Part shown: one piece after another, positions 38,749 to 46,922 of the stretch | Layout: each line of letters begins with the position of its first letter | Numbering within the stretch: position 1 is the stretch's first letter | From: a bacterium | GTDB taxonomy: Bacteria > Verrucomicrobiota > Lentisphaeria > Victivallales > GWF2-38-69 | Direction: 5' to 3' | Length of the DNA stretch: 54,111 bases | Assembly (NCBI GenBank): GCA_021781705.1 | Contig: JAJXWI010000012.1 | Location: 1-54,111 of the forward strand | Translations under genes and position numbers: made by a program | Notes under the pieces: model-generated | Seen by the model: only the letters and a program-made list of their open reading frames with translations | Database searches by the model: none | Told to the model about the DNA's origin: nothing

Positions 38749-39906
38749 TTAAAAGTTAATATTCTTATTTGCTAGTGCACAGTTAACCTTAAGGTCTGGT
38801 CTTACTCTCAAAACTCCCCCGACTATCACCAGATCCCCCTCTTCAAGACCATCTTCAACAACTATCTGAGTATCAATAGCAGCCCCTTTTTTGATATATT
38901 TCTTGTGAACAATGTTATCTTTACTCACGGTATACACAAAAGTTCCCAGTTGGTCAACAAGCATTGAAGACTGAAATATTAGAAGGCTATGATTCTTTTT
39001 TACGCTTTCCAGCTTTACTGTGACATATCCCCCCGGGACAAGTTTATCATCAGGATTACGAAATACTGCACGCATCTGAATTGTTCCTGTTAGGGGATCT
39101 ATTTTATTACTGATATAATCAATATTTCCGAGAATCGGATATTCCTCTCCATTAGACAAAATGGCTTTGACAATAACACCATTACCCGCAACCTTCCCAT
39201 TCTTTCTTGTGGGAAGCACTTGCCTTGTTTTCATTACATCTGCAAGATAAGTTTCACTTATAGGAAACTCTACCCATATCGGATCAACCATTATTACATT
39301 AGTAAGAGGATTACTATTTTCACCGACTACATTTCCAACGCTATAATTATACATTCCGACTCTACCGTCAAAAGGAGAGTAAGTATCAGTATAACTCAGG
39401 TTAAGAGCTTGAAGCTCCAAATTAGCCTTTGCCGCCAATAATTTCCCTTCAGTTACTGACTTGTTTTGTATCGAATTATCGTAATCTTTTTGACTTGTCG
39501 CACTCGTAGAATAAAGGTTTTTTTGTCTATGATATTCTATTAAAGCATTATCGTATTGGGCTTGGGCTTCAATAACTGCAGCCTTAGCATCATTAAGCTG
39601 TGCAATATATTGTTCCTTTTGAATCTGGAACAATAATTGTCCTTTAGCTACATATTCCCCAGGTTCAAATAATCTTTTGACAAGAAACCCTTCTACACGA
39701 GCTATGATCTGAACGTCCTCTTTCGGCACCACCTGCCCTACTGCAGTCGTAACATGAGGAAGTTCTGTTGAAATTACAGGAGAAACAAATACTGAAGGAA
39801 TTGCAACCTCTTCTTTTGGCTTTGAACATGAAAATGCCACGAACAAAAATAGAGTCAGTAATAATAATCTCACTGGGAGTCTTAATCTAAATTCTTTTAG
39901 AAACAT
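38749..39906 (-). CDS. RND efflux periplasmic adaptor lipoprotein (AcrA/MexA family)
   Basis: A 385-residue membrane fusion protein. The signal peptide ends in a lipobox-like AFSC (cysteine about residue 27), so it is probably a lipoprotein. A lipoyl/barrel-sandwich part (VEGFLVKRLFEPGEYVAKGQLLFQI) is split by an alpha-helical hairpin (AAVIEAQAQYDNALIEYHRQ...). Then come YSPFDGRVG, a beta-barrel domain and a C-terminal membrane-proximal domain (VVEDGLEEGDLVIVGGVLRV). It bridges the permease to the outer-membrane channel. It is the first gene of a two-gene operon with the permease. Confidence 0.92.
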   Translation of the reverse strand: MFLKEFRLRLPVRLLLLTLFLFVAFSCSKPKEEVAIPSVFVSPVISTELPHVTTAVGQVVPKEDVQIIARVEGFLVKRLFEPGEYVAKGQLLFQIQKEQYIAQLNDAKAAVIEAQAQYDNALIEYHRQKNLYSTSATSQKDYDNSIQNKSVTEGKLLAAKANLELQALNLSYTDTYSPFDGRVGMYNYSVGNVVGENSNPLTNVIMVDPIWVEFPISETYLADVMKTRQVLPTRKNGKVAGNGVIVKAILSNGEEYPILGNIDYISNKIDPLTGTIQMRAVFRNPDDKLVPGGYVTVKLESVKKNHSLLIFQSSMLVDQLGTFVYTVSKDNIVHKKYIKKGAAIDTQIVVEDGLEEGDLVIVGGVLRVRPDLKVNCALANKNINF

Positions 39907-39990
39907 TATTTCTTTCCTTAAATAAGGTACTGAATATAATCTATAAAATTAAAATAGATCCTGTCCGGAAATAGTACTTTTTCAAGAGAC

Positions 39991-40024
39991 AAATGAATTA
40001 AAGATAGCGCTTATGTATGCCCCC
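39991..40024 (+). repeat. Direct repeat copy B, upstream of the adaptor gene
   Basis: The partner of copy A at 35490-35523, in the same orientation, with the shared core ATAGCGCTTATG and a C/T-rich end. A separate hairpin lies at 40070-40092 (GGCTG/CAGCC extended by TCA/TGA) and has no T-run. Confidence 0.7.
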
Positions 40025-40114
40025 TGGACGTTGCTAAACTTTAACGAACTACCGTATACCAGAGGTGGCGGCTGATCAATTAATGAGCAGCCTGACGCTC
40101 GATTTACTAAACTC

Positions 40115-40550
40115 TTACTTTTTGTCAATCATATTATCAATCTTGTCGTTGTCCCAAACACTGTTGTCTGAAAATTTAATTTTGAGGGTTTTGGAGCTTT
40201 TATCTTTAAAATAGTCACTAATAGTTACGCTTCCACTCTCTTTGAACGTTATTTTTATTGCTTCTCCATCTTTCTTAATATTCTGAATGTCTCGTGGTAA
40301 CATGTCAGGGGGGTCAATTGTATCATTTCCTTCTTCTCATTGTAAGATTATCGTTACCTCTACCTGGATGTATTGTATCGTTTCTACCTCTAGCAAGAAT
40401 AATAGTATCGCCTGAATCTGTTCCGCTAGTAATACTCCGCCCTTGATCGGCCTGAGAATTATTTGTCTCTTGAGCTCCCATAACTACACAAAAAGTAAAT
40501 CCTCCAAATACGACAATACTTGCAAAACACAACACTAAAATATTTTTCAT
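40115..40550 (-). pseudogene. Broken RTX-like secreted protein gene
   Basis: The first frame (ATG 40550, AAGGAAAG upstream) has a signal peptide (MKNILVLCFASIVVF...) and then RTX-like calcium-binding phrases (SGDTIILARGRNDTI, PGRGNDNLTM), ending at 40323. The reading continues in another frame as EEGNDTIDPPDMLPRDIQNI, then KITFKESGSVTISDYF and IKFSDNSVWDNDKI. This is the haemolysin-type-associated domain that follows RTX repeats, and it ends at 40115. A single-base indel near 40330-40345 separates the halves; repaired, the protein would be about 145 residues. At that size it would be a minimal RTX protein with 2-3 repeats. A sequencing error is possible. Confidence 0.7.
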
Positions 40551-40567
40551 TTTACTTTCCTTGAAAT

Positions 40568-41675
40568 TCAAGTTACAAGTGCAACCTTAAATTTATCAAT
40601 AGATTTTAAATATTCAATAAAAATATCAGTAGGAGTTCTATATCCTAAAGATTTTCTTGGTATGGTATTAATGAGCTGCTGAACGTTCAGCAGCTCATTA
40701 ATTGAAACTTTGGAAAAATCTGTACCTTTGGGAAAGAATTGGCGAATTAAGCTATTGGTATTTTCATTCAGTCCTCGTTCCCAAGGCGAAAAAGGATGGG
40801 AAAAATATACTGAACCTTTCAGGTGTTTTGATATTTTCTTATGTCCGGAAAACTCTAATCCATTATCGACTATCAACGTATTGAAAAGCTCTTTCCCGTT
40901 TTTAAAAGTTTCAAACATAACTCTATATCTTTTCTAAAGAACCACTATTTCCTAATCTTTTTATCAAGAGATAGTTGCTTTTACTATCAACTACAGTCAG
41001 AACTGCATTTTTATGTCTTTTCCCCAATATAGTATTGCCTTCCCAATCTCCTATTCTCTTCTTCTCTGCTGCTATTAAAGGTCTGGCTTTTATCGATACC
41101 CTGTCCTTTATCCTGCTTCTGTTACAGTTCCTTTTTCTATATTTCCTGCCGCTTCGTCTGAGATTCTTATATAGCTTGCCACCAGATTTTCTGTCCGCGT
41201 AGATGTACAGATATATAAGCTCATGGATTACCCTAGCACCTTTGTTCTTCAGGTATCCGAAAATTTGTTCCGGACTCCATTTTTTTAATAACTTCTGAAT
41301 TATTTCCTCTTTCAGCTGATCCCTGATTTTAGGTTTCTTCCTAGGAATTTGTCGGACTTAGTGATGTGAGTTTTTGTAACTACTTTATTATGAGACGCTT
41401 AGTTTTTGAATCGAAATATTGCTTATGTTGATTGTCAACGACTTGTAGCTAAAGTCCGACAGGCTGCTAGCCTTTTTTCTCCTCTGCAATGCTTTATCTT
41501 GAGCTTCATTGTTATTGTATTTGCAAGGATCAACACTGTTCCTTTTTATTTCTCTGCCTATCGTACTTTTGTCTCGGTCTAAAAACCCTGCTATCTCTTT
41601 ATTGCTAAATCCCTCTTCTTTTAATACATTTATGCTGTCCCTTTCCTCTCAGGTTAGCGGGGTATATCCTTTCAT
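40568..41675 (-). pseudogene. IS30-family transposase, inactivated
   Basis: From ATG 41675 (strong AAAGGAGG upstream) the frame reads MKGYTPLT, then TGA at 41651, then EERDSINVLKEEGFSNKEIA and DRDKSTIGREIKRNS, an IS30 helix-turn-helix. A MITE-like insert interrupts it at 41461-41350. The middle resumes with KKWSPEQIFGYLK and KKRIGDWEGNTILGK (first catalytic Asp region), and stops near 40930. A further frame carries LIVDNGLEFSGH, the second Asp, and SPWERGLNENTNSLIRQFF, the catalytic Glu, ending at 40568 inside the terminal repeat. At least three lesions make it non-functional. Confidence 0.85.
41350..41461. mobile_element. 112-bp MITE-like element inside the IS30 transposase
   Basis: TGTCGGACTTAG (41350-41361) and CTAAAGTCCGACA (41449-41461) form terminal inverted repeats with one extra T, enclosing non-coding AT-rich DNA. 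The element sits exactly where the transposase reading frame is broken between its helix-turn-helix and catalytic parts. There is no transposase inside and no clear target duplication. A natural hairpin rather than a transposable unit is the alternative. Confidence 0.6.
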
Positions 41676-41837
41676 GCAACCTCCTTTAGAATCACAGGCC
41701 GTTTTTACCCCTGCTAACCTATAATTCATTTCCTAGGGTTGCTATTCACTCTTGAATGTACCTTCTTTTGTTTTTTTAAACTTATACAGAGTTTATTACA
41801 AAACATCAATTTTTTGGTGAATATGCGAGCTGATTTA

Positions 41838-41866
41838 TTGCTCTTTTCGAGTTCTGTGTATATAAT
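41838..41866 (+). promoter_or_regulatory. Candidate promoter of the six-repeat gene
   Basis: TTGCTC (41838-41843), a 17-nt spacer and a perfect TATAAT (41861-41866), about 30 nt before the ATG at 41898. The -35 is weak. Confidence 0.5.
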
Positions 41867-41897
41867 GTAGTCAGAGAAAGAAAAGGAGGTGAGGTAT

Positions 41898-42965
41898 ATG
41901 AAAATAAACAGTGAATTAAGGCAGCACCTTATGATTGGCGAAGTGTGTAACAGGTTTAGTTACAATGGATTAATCATGCAATTTTTTAATAAAATGAAAA
42001 TTGTATTATTATGCTTTGCTGTATCGTTTTGTTATGCGACAAGAATCAATGCGGAAGTTGGGCACAAAGTAGTTAACGTCAAGTATGATAATGGATCGAG
42101 TCCATCTATTGCATTTATTTCTTCAGGTGAATATGCCGGTTATATAGCTGAGGCACATCAGGCTTCAAAGCTAGGTTCTTGTGCCCTTTGGTTTGACATT
42201 TTTGATCCGTATACGGAAAAAAGAGTCGTTAACGTCAAGTATGAGGATAATGCATCGAATCCATCTATTGCATTTATTCCTTCAGGTAAATATGCCGGTT
42301 ATATAGCTGAGGTACATCAGACTGGTAACCTTTGGTTTGACATTTTTGATCCGTATACGGAAAAAAGAGTCGTTAACGTCAAGTATGAGGATAATGCATC
42401 GGATCCATCTATTGCATTTATATCTTCAGGTAAATATGCCGGTTGTATAGCTGAGGCACATCATGATAATGCTAATGGTCTTTGGTTTAACATTTTGGAT
42501 CAGGATGGAGAAAGAGTCGTTAACGTCAAGTATGAGGATAATGGATCAACCCCATCTATTGCATTTATTCCTTCAGGTAAATATGCCGGTTATATAGCTG
42601 AGGTACATGAGTTTTCAGAGGGACAAGATGATAACCTTTGGTTTGACATTTTGGATCAGGATGGAGAAAGAGTCGTTAACATCAAGTATGAGGATAAGGG
42701 ATTGGTTCCATCTATTGCATTTATTTCTTCAGGTGAATATGCCGGTTATATAGCTGAAGCACATCAGGATCAATCTGATAGTAAACTTTGGTTTGATGTT
42801 TTGGGTCAGACAGGAGAAAGAATTGTTAACGTCGAGTATGATAAAGGAAAACTTCCATCTATTGCATTTATTTCTTCAGGGGAATATGACAGTTATATAG
42901 CTGAGGCACATCTGACTTCAGGAGTTACTGATGACCTTTGGTTTGACATTGTATCAACCAAATGA
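41898..42965 (+). CDS. Secreted six-repeat protein, probable six-bladed propeller
   Basis: A 355-residue protein. AAGGAGG 8 nt upstream selects ATG 41898, but a typical signal peptide (MKIVLLCFAVSFCYATRINA) begins only about 32 residues later at ATG 41994. So either the presequence is long or an internal start is used. The mature part is six repeats of about 46-52 residues with the pattern RVVNVKYEDN-x-PSIAFISSG-x-YAGYIAEAH-x(4-10)-LWFDI. The even number and beta-rich pattern suggest a propeller. No family name or catalytic motif is recognised. Confidence 0.7.
   Translation: MKINSELRQHLMIGEVCNRFSYNGLIMQFFNKMKIVLLCFAVSFCYATRINAEVGHKVVNVKYDNGSSPSIAFISSGEYAGYIAEAHQASKLGSCALWFDIFDPYTEKRVVNVKYEDNASNPSIAFIPSGKYAGYIAEVHQTGNLWFDIFDPYTEKRVVNVKYEDNASDPSIAFISSGKYAGCIAEAHHDNANGLWFNILDQDGERVVNVKYEDNGSTPSIAFIPSGKYAGYIAEVHEFSEGQDDNLWFDILDQDGERVVNIKYEDKGLVPSIAFISSGEYAGYIAEAHQDQSDSKLWFDVLGQTGERIVNVEYDKGKLPSIAFISSGEYDSYIAEAHLTSGVTDDLWFDIVSTK
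42066..42960 (+). repeat. Tandem about 150-bp coding repeats (six copies)
   Basis: Six in-frame copies, for example starting at the GTTAACGTCAAGTATGA words near 42073, 42223, 42373 and 42520. They are strongly conserved at the nucleotide level (GTTAACGTCAAGTATGAGGA, CCATCTATTGCATTTAT), and copies 2 and 3 are nearly identical. This points to recent duplication or gene conversion. Confidence 0.8.
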
Positions 42966-43405
42966 TAATTCCTTTTAACTGTGGGTTTCAATTAAGGCTA
43001 CACCGCACAGACGATGAAATGCATGAGCTTACAATAACTTCCGTACAGTATTGTATAGATTCTCCTATAGTTAAACAAGTAATGTTTATAAAAAAAATGA
43101 AGGGTTATACTAATTTGTAATTAGCTGGTGCACATTTTGTAACTTTACTCCCTCGTTTTTTCCCATGTTGTAACTTCAGAATTCCTGACGTAGCGAAAAT
43201 TGCACGGGTCCTATTTTTACAAAAAGTTTTTTATAAAACCTCAACTCTTCCGAATAGCTTGGCTAATATCTAATTCGATATTGAAAGTAACGTTTTATCT
43301 ATATATTTCACTAACAACAAAATATCTTGACTTTTAAAAACAGGAAAATGTACAACATTATAATTTGATATAACTGGTTTGTCATTAATTTAATAGAAAT
43401 TTCAG
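42966..43405. other. 440-nt intergenic region before recD2
   Basis: AT-rich DNA without an ORF I can support. TATAAT-like words occur near 43360, but none has a well-spaced -35. No strong hairpin or ribosome site precedes recD2, whose ATG follows ATTTCAG directly. Confidence 0.5.
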
Positions 43406-45661
43406 ATGCCAAAAAAATACGATTTGTTCAATTTATATAATAAAAAGTCAGAGAAAGAAGTCCAAAATAATCCTGTTCTCCCAAGCTCTGATGTTACTGA
43501 AATTGAAGGCGAAATTTGTAAGACCGTATACATAAGCGAAGACGAAGCTTATGCCGTGTTCAGATTAAAGGATAAAGAAGAAAAAATTATAACTGTTACA
43601 GGCCCTTTGGCTGGAGCATTTGAGGGTCAGGGAATTAAAGCGACAGGAAAATGGGAAAATCATTCCGAGCACGGAAGACAATTCAAGGTAGAACGCTTTA
43701 CACTCTCTATTCCAAAGACGGCAAAAGGGATAGAAAAGTACCTTTCTTCCGGACTGATTCACGGGATAGGTCCAAAAAGGGCAGAATTAATCGTTTCTCA
43801 TTTTAAAGAAAAAACTATTGACATACTCGACAATTACTCGGCAAGATTAACTGAGGTCCCGGGGTTGGGAAGAAAAACTCTTGAATCCATAAGAACGTCG
43901 TGGAAAGAACAGGCATTCAAACGGGAAATAACTATTTTCTTTCAGGGATTGGGCATAAGCATACCCTACTGTTCCAGAATATTAAAACAATTCGGCCCAT
44001 CTGCCCTTAAAATAGTAAAAGGAGACCCATATTTTCTGGCCGAATCCATTCACGGAATAGGGTTTTCAAAAGCAGACATAATAGCTAGAAACCTTGGCAT
44101 CGGGCATAACGATGACAAACGACTTACTGCCGGAGTAAGATATACATTAAACAAGCTCTCCGAAGCCGGACATGTATGCTACCCTCTTAATGATTTCATC
44201 AGGATAAATGCTGAAACGCTTGAGGTAACAGAGGAAGAGAGCAAAAAAGGTGTGCAACTTGCTTTAGAAAAAAAAACAATCGTCATCGATACATTAGTTA
44301 CTTATTCAAGCAGCAAGGAATATATCTACGATTCCTTGCTCTATTATACAGAAGTAGGGCTGGCCAGACTAATAAAGGACTTATTATCGGTTCAAACGCA
44401 TAAAGGTTCATTTCTTAATAGCATAAAAGCTAAAAATGACGGTAAAATCCTGTTCAATGAAGACCAGCTTGCTGCTATCAACAATATTTCAAAAAGTCCT
44501 TTTTCAATAATCACCGGAGGCCCTGGCGTAGGAAAAACAACAATTGTCGGAGAAATAATCAGAAGAGCTACTTGCGCAAACCTGAAGATAGCTCTTGCCG
44601 CCCCGACAGGCCGTGCCGCAAAACGGTTAAATGAAACAACAAATCATCATGCTCAAACAATTCACAGGCTGTTAAAATGGGATCCGATAAGCAAAAATTT
44701 TGTCCATAACATAAGCAACAAACTTACCACAGATATATTAGTAGTAGATGAATGTTCAATGATAGACATTACATTAGCCTTGAACCTCTTAAAAGCGGTA
44801 AAAAAAGGAACAACAGTAATAATGGTGGGAGATGCAGATCAGCTGCCATCAATAGGCCCCGGCAATGTATTCAAGGATTTGATAGAATCAAAAATATGCC
44901 CTGTTACTTTTCTGAAAAATATTTACCGCCAGTCTTCAGACAGCAAAATAATTCCCGCCGCCCATGCAGTAAACAGAGGAAAAATGCCTGATCTCTTCCT
45001 TTCCGATGATAAAAAACTATCGGACTTTTACTGGATAGAACAAGGGGAGCCTGAAAAGATTTCAGAAACGATATTAAAACTCGTAACGGAAAGAATTCCC
45101 AAGAGATTTCATCTCAATCCATTCAAAGACATACAAATACTTACGCCTATAACCAAGGGCGGATGCGGGACTATATTTCTTAACGAATTACTTCAAAAAC
45201 AGATGAATAGTTCGCCAAAAGCATCTTTTTCGTACAGCGGAAAAACATTTAACACTGGCGATAAAGTTATGCAGACAGTCAATAATTATGACAAGAACGT
45301 CTTTAACGGAGATATAGGATTTATAACAGTGATAAATCAGGAGAAAAAAGATTTCTCTGTAAACTATGAAGATAGAGTAATCAACTACGATTTTGATGAA
45401 TCCGATGAGCTGATTCTGGCATATGCTATAACCATACACAAATCTCAAGGCAGTGAATTCCCTGCGGTAATCATACCATGCACAATGTCACATTACATCA
45501 TGCTGCAGCGCAACTTGATATATACGGCAATAACGAGAGCTAAAAAACTGCTGATTCTAATAGGGACAAAGAAGGCTCTTGGAATAGCGGTGAGCAACTG
45601 CAAAGTTGAACCCAGATTTTCCGGACTTCTTGAAAGATTAAAGAAAATATCTAAATCCTAA
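43406..45661 (+). CDS. recD2: RecD2-family 5'-3' DNA helicase
   Basis: A 751-residue SF1B helicase acting on DNA ends and repair intermediates without RecBC. The N-terminal OB-like part (residues 25-100) is followed by tandem helix-hairpin-helix motifs (GLIHGIGPKRAELI, TEVPGLGRKTLESI, ESIHGIGFSKADII). Motor motifs are ITGGPGVGKTTI (Walker A), DILVVDECSMID (Walker B), GDADQLPSIGPGNV, IYRQ, the SH3-insert region, AYAITIHKSQGSEFPAVI and YTAITRAKKLLILIG. The length is typical (about 720-760). No Shine-Dalgarno is visible before the ATG. It is intact, unlike many neighbours. Confidence 0.93.
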   Translation: MPKKYDLFNLYNKKSEKEVQNNPVLPSSDVTEIEGEICKTVYISEDEAYAVFRLKDKEEKIITVTGPLAGAFEGQGIKATGKWENHSEHGRQFKVERFTLSIPKTAKGIEKYLSSGLIHGIGPKRAELIVSHFKEKTIDILDNYSARLTEVPGLGRKTLESIRTSWKEQAFKREITIFFQGLGISIPYCSRILKQFGPSALKIVKGDPYFLAESIHGIGFSKADIIARNLGIGHNDDKRLTAGVRYTLNKLSEAGHVCYPLNDFIRINAETLEVTEEESKKGVQLALEKKTIVIDTLVTYSSSKEYIYDSLLYYTEVGLARLIKDLLSVQTHKGSFLNSIKAKNDGKILFNEDQLAAINNISKSPFSIITGGPGVGKTTIVGEIIRRATCANLKIALAAPTGRAAKRLNETTNHHAQTIHRLLKWDPISKNFVHNISNKLTTDILVVDECSMIDITLALNLLKAVKKGTTVIMVGDADQLPSIGPGNVFKDLIESKICPVTFLKNIYRQSSDSKIIPAAHAVNRGKMPDLFLSDDKKLSDFYWIEQGEPEKISETILKLVTERIPKRFHLNPFKDIQILTPITKGGCGTIFLNELLQKQMNSSPKASFSYSGKTFNTGDKVMQTVNNYDKNVFNGDIGFITVINQEKKDFSVNYEDRVINYDFDESDELILAYAITIHKSQGSEFPAVIIPCTMSHYIMLQRNLIYTAITRAKKLLILIGTKKALGIAVSNCKVEPRFSGLLERLKKISKS

Positions 45662-45795
45662 ATATATTTTTAGGGCTATAGGTAAATACTCTTAAGAATT
45701 GCTGTAATTTTTATGAAAAGTATAAGAGTTACAATCTTGCAGTATTATAATATGCTACGACTATACGCTTATTATTGCATAGTGGAGGTATGTAT

Positions 45796-46000
45796 ATGAG
45801 AACAACACTTAATTTGTCTGATGAAATGATAAGTGAGGCCATTGTAGCTTCAGGAAAACATAATAAAACGGACTAATAAACACAGCATTGAAAGAATATA
45901 TAAGGATATTAAAAAGAAAAAGCTTATGTCTTTAAAAGGTTCAGGTATCATCAATTCTGTTTTTGATATTTCGAAAGATAGGGAATCTCTATCCCGCTAA
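45796..46000 (+). pseudogene. Decayed VapB-type antitoxin
   Basis: ATG 45796 begins MRTTLNLSDEMISEAIVASG then KHNKT, the characteristic VapB (DUF2191-like) N-terminus. A frameshift near 45875 moves the family sequence to a second frame (LINTALKEYIRILKRK), and another near 45915 moves it to a third (KKLMSLKGSGIINSVFDISK), ending at 46000. GGAGG precedes the region. Two indels inactivate it. Confidence 0.7.
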
Positions 46001-46125
46001 CTGATGTTTTAATTGCTGAGCTGTGTATAAAAAACAACTTGCATCTTATCACTTATGACAAACACTTCCTAAAATTCAAAAAAATATTTGATTTTAACCT
46101 GATACTTTGCAAAAACTCAAATTAA
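45988..46125 (+). pseudogene. Remnant of VapC toxin (PIN-domain C-terminus)
   Basis: The frame reads SIPLTDVLIAELCIKNNLHL then ITYDKHFLKF to TAA at 46125. This is the PIN-domain end with its conserved DVLIA and TYDKHF (acidic residues). The first about 75-90 residues of VapC are missing, and the remnant joins the vapB relic directly, so a deletion fused the two. Confidence 0.65.
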
Positions 46126-46139
46126 ATGTAGTTCCACTA

Positions 46140-46706
46140 TCATGTGTTTTCAAGAGTCCAGCGCAGCTGATTAAAGTAAGTATCCCTATTCAAAGCAAAT
46201 CTAACAATTTGATGTCCTTTGACATTAAATTCATATTCTTTGAGCATTCCGTTTTTTTCAAGAACCCGAATAGAATTGGTGTTTTCTAAGAAAGTATAGG
46301 CAACCAACTGTTTTTTCCCTAATTTACAAAAAAAATATTCTACAATGGCCAATGACACTTCCGTAGCATACCCCCTTCCCCAGAACTCTTCTCCAAACAA
46401 ATACCCTAACTCCAATTCGATATTACCATCTTTTATGTGTTCAATGATTCCACATTTGCCACAGATTTTGTTTGATCCCTTTTCAACTGTCGTCCAAAAA
46501 CCATACCCTTCGTTATAATCTTTTGTGTGATTCTTAATCTCAGTGTCGAATTCTTCAACGGTCCAATTATGTTTTCCATTGCCAATAAAACGCATTACTT
46601 TCGCATTATTATGAATAATAATTAAATCCGAATAATCGTCACCCAAAACAGGTCTGAGGAACAATCTTTCAGTTTCAATAACAAAATTATCAAAAGGGTG
46701 CTTCAT
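46140..46706 (-). CDS. GNAT acetyltransferase, RimJ/RimL-like
   Basis: A 188-residue N-acetyltransferase of the Acetyltransf_3 type. ETERLFLRPVLGDDYSDL opens the fold, ELELGYLFGEEFWGRGYATEV is the acetyl-CoA-binding motif A, and NTNSIRVLEKNGMLKE is the family C-terminal motif. Relatives acetylate ribosomal proteins or small molecules; the substrate is unknown. ATG 46706 has AGGAG 12 nt upstream. GTG 46715, three codons earlier, is the alternative at 3-nt spacing. It is followed by the vapBC remains in convergent orientation. Confidence 0.85.
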   Translation of the reverse strand: MKHPFDNFVIETERLFLRPVLGDDYSDLIIIHNNAKVMRFIGNGKHNWTVEEFDTEIKNHTKDYNEGYGFWTTVEKGSNKICGKCGIIEHIKDGNIELELGYLFGEEFWGRGYATEVSLAIVEYFFCKLGKKQLVAYTFLENTNSIRVLEKNGMLKEYEFNVKGHQIVRFALNRDTYFNQLRWTLENT

Positions 46707-46888
46707 GACTTTCACATTCTCCTAGATGTTATGATAATTCTTCGGTTGCACTCACGATTTTGTACTGATTTGTTAATTCATTACATTCTAATTTCATTTT
46801 TTAATTGTTCCCTAAAAGAGTTCTTCTCTCAAATGAAATGCAAATTTTACATGATAGCTGGCACGGACTCTACAATCCAATGCTGTTT

Positions 46889-46922
46889 TTAAAAGGCAAG
46901 TGCAACCATATTAATAAATTTG
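46889..46922 (-). repeat. Possible solo fragment of an IS30-type 3' end
   Basis: On the minus strand the last codons read MVALAF-stop and include GGTTGCACTTG, 11 nt identical to the IS30 element's end at 40576-40586, where the transposase C-terminus reads FKVALVT-stop. It abuts the batA stop at 46923. It could be chance. Confidence 0.35.

Larger units (their letters stand above)
40566..41757 (-). mobile_element. Degenerate IS30-family insertion sequence
   Basis: Inverted ends are ATTCAAGTTACAAGTGCAAC (40566 onward) and, on the other strand, ATTCAAGAGTGAATAGCAAC (from 41757 inward), about 15 of 21 positions matching. They enclose an IS30-type transposase with a stop, frameshifts and an internal insertion. 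The element is about 1.19 kb including that insertion. Target duplications are not obvious. It lies between the RTX relic and the six-repeat gene. Confidence 0.75.

Noticed and set aside
40702-41202. Plus-strand ORFs in the IS30 region
   Set aside because: They are antisense shadows of the broken transposase.
42066-42960. Tandem repeats considered as a CRISPR array
   Set aside because: Repeats are about 150 bp, in frame, and translate into a repeated protein domain. There are no short spacers and no cas genes.
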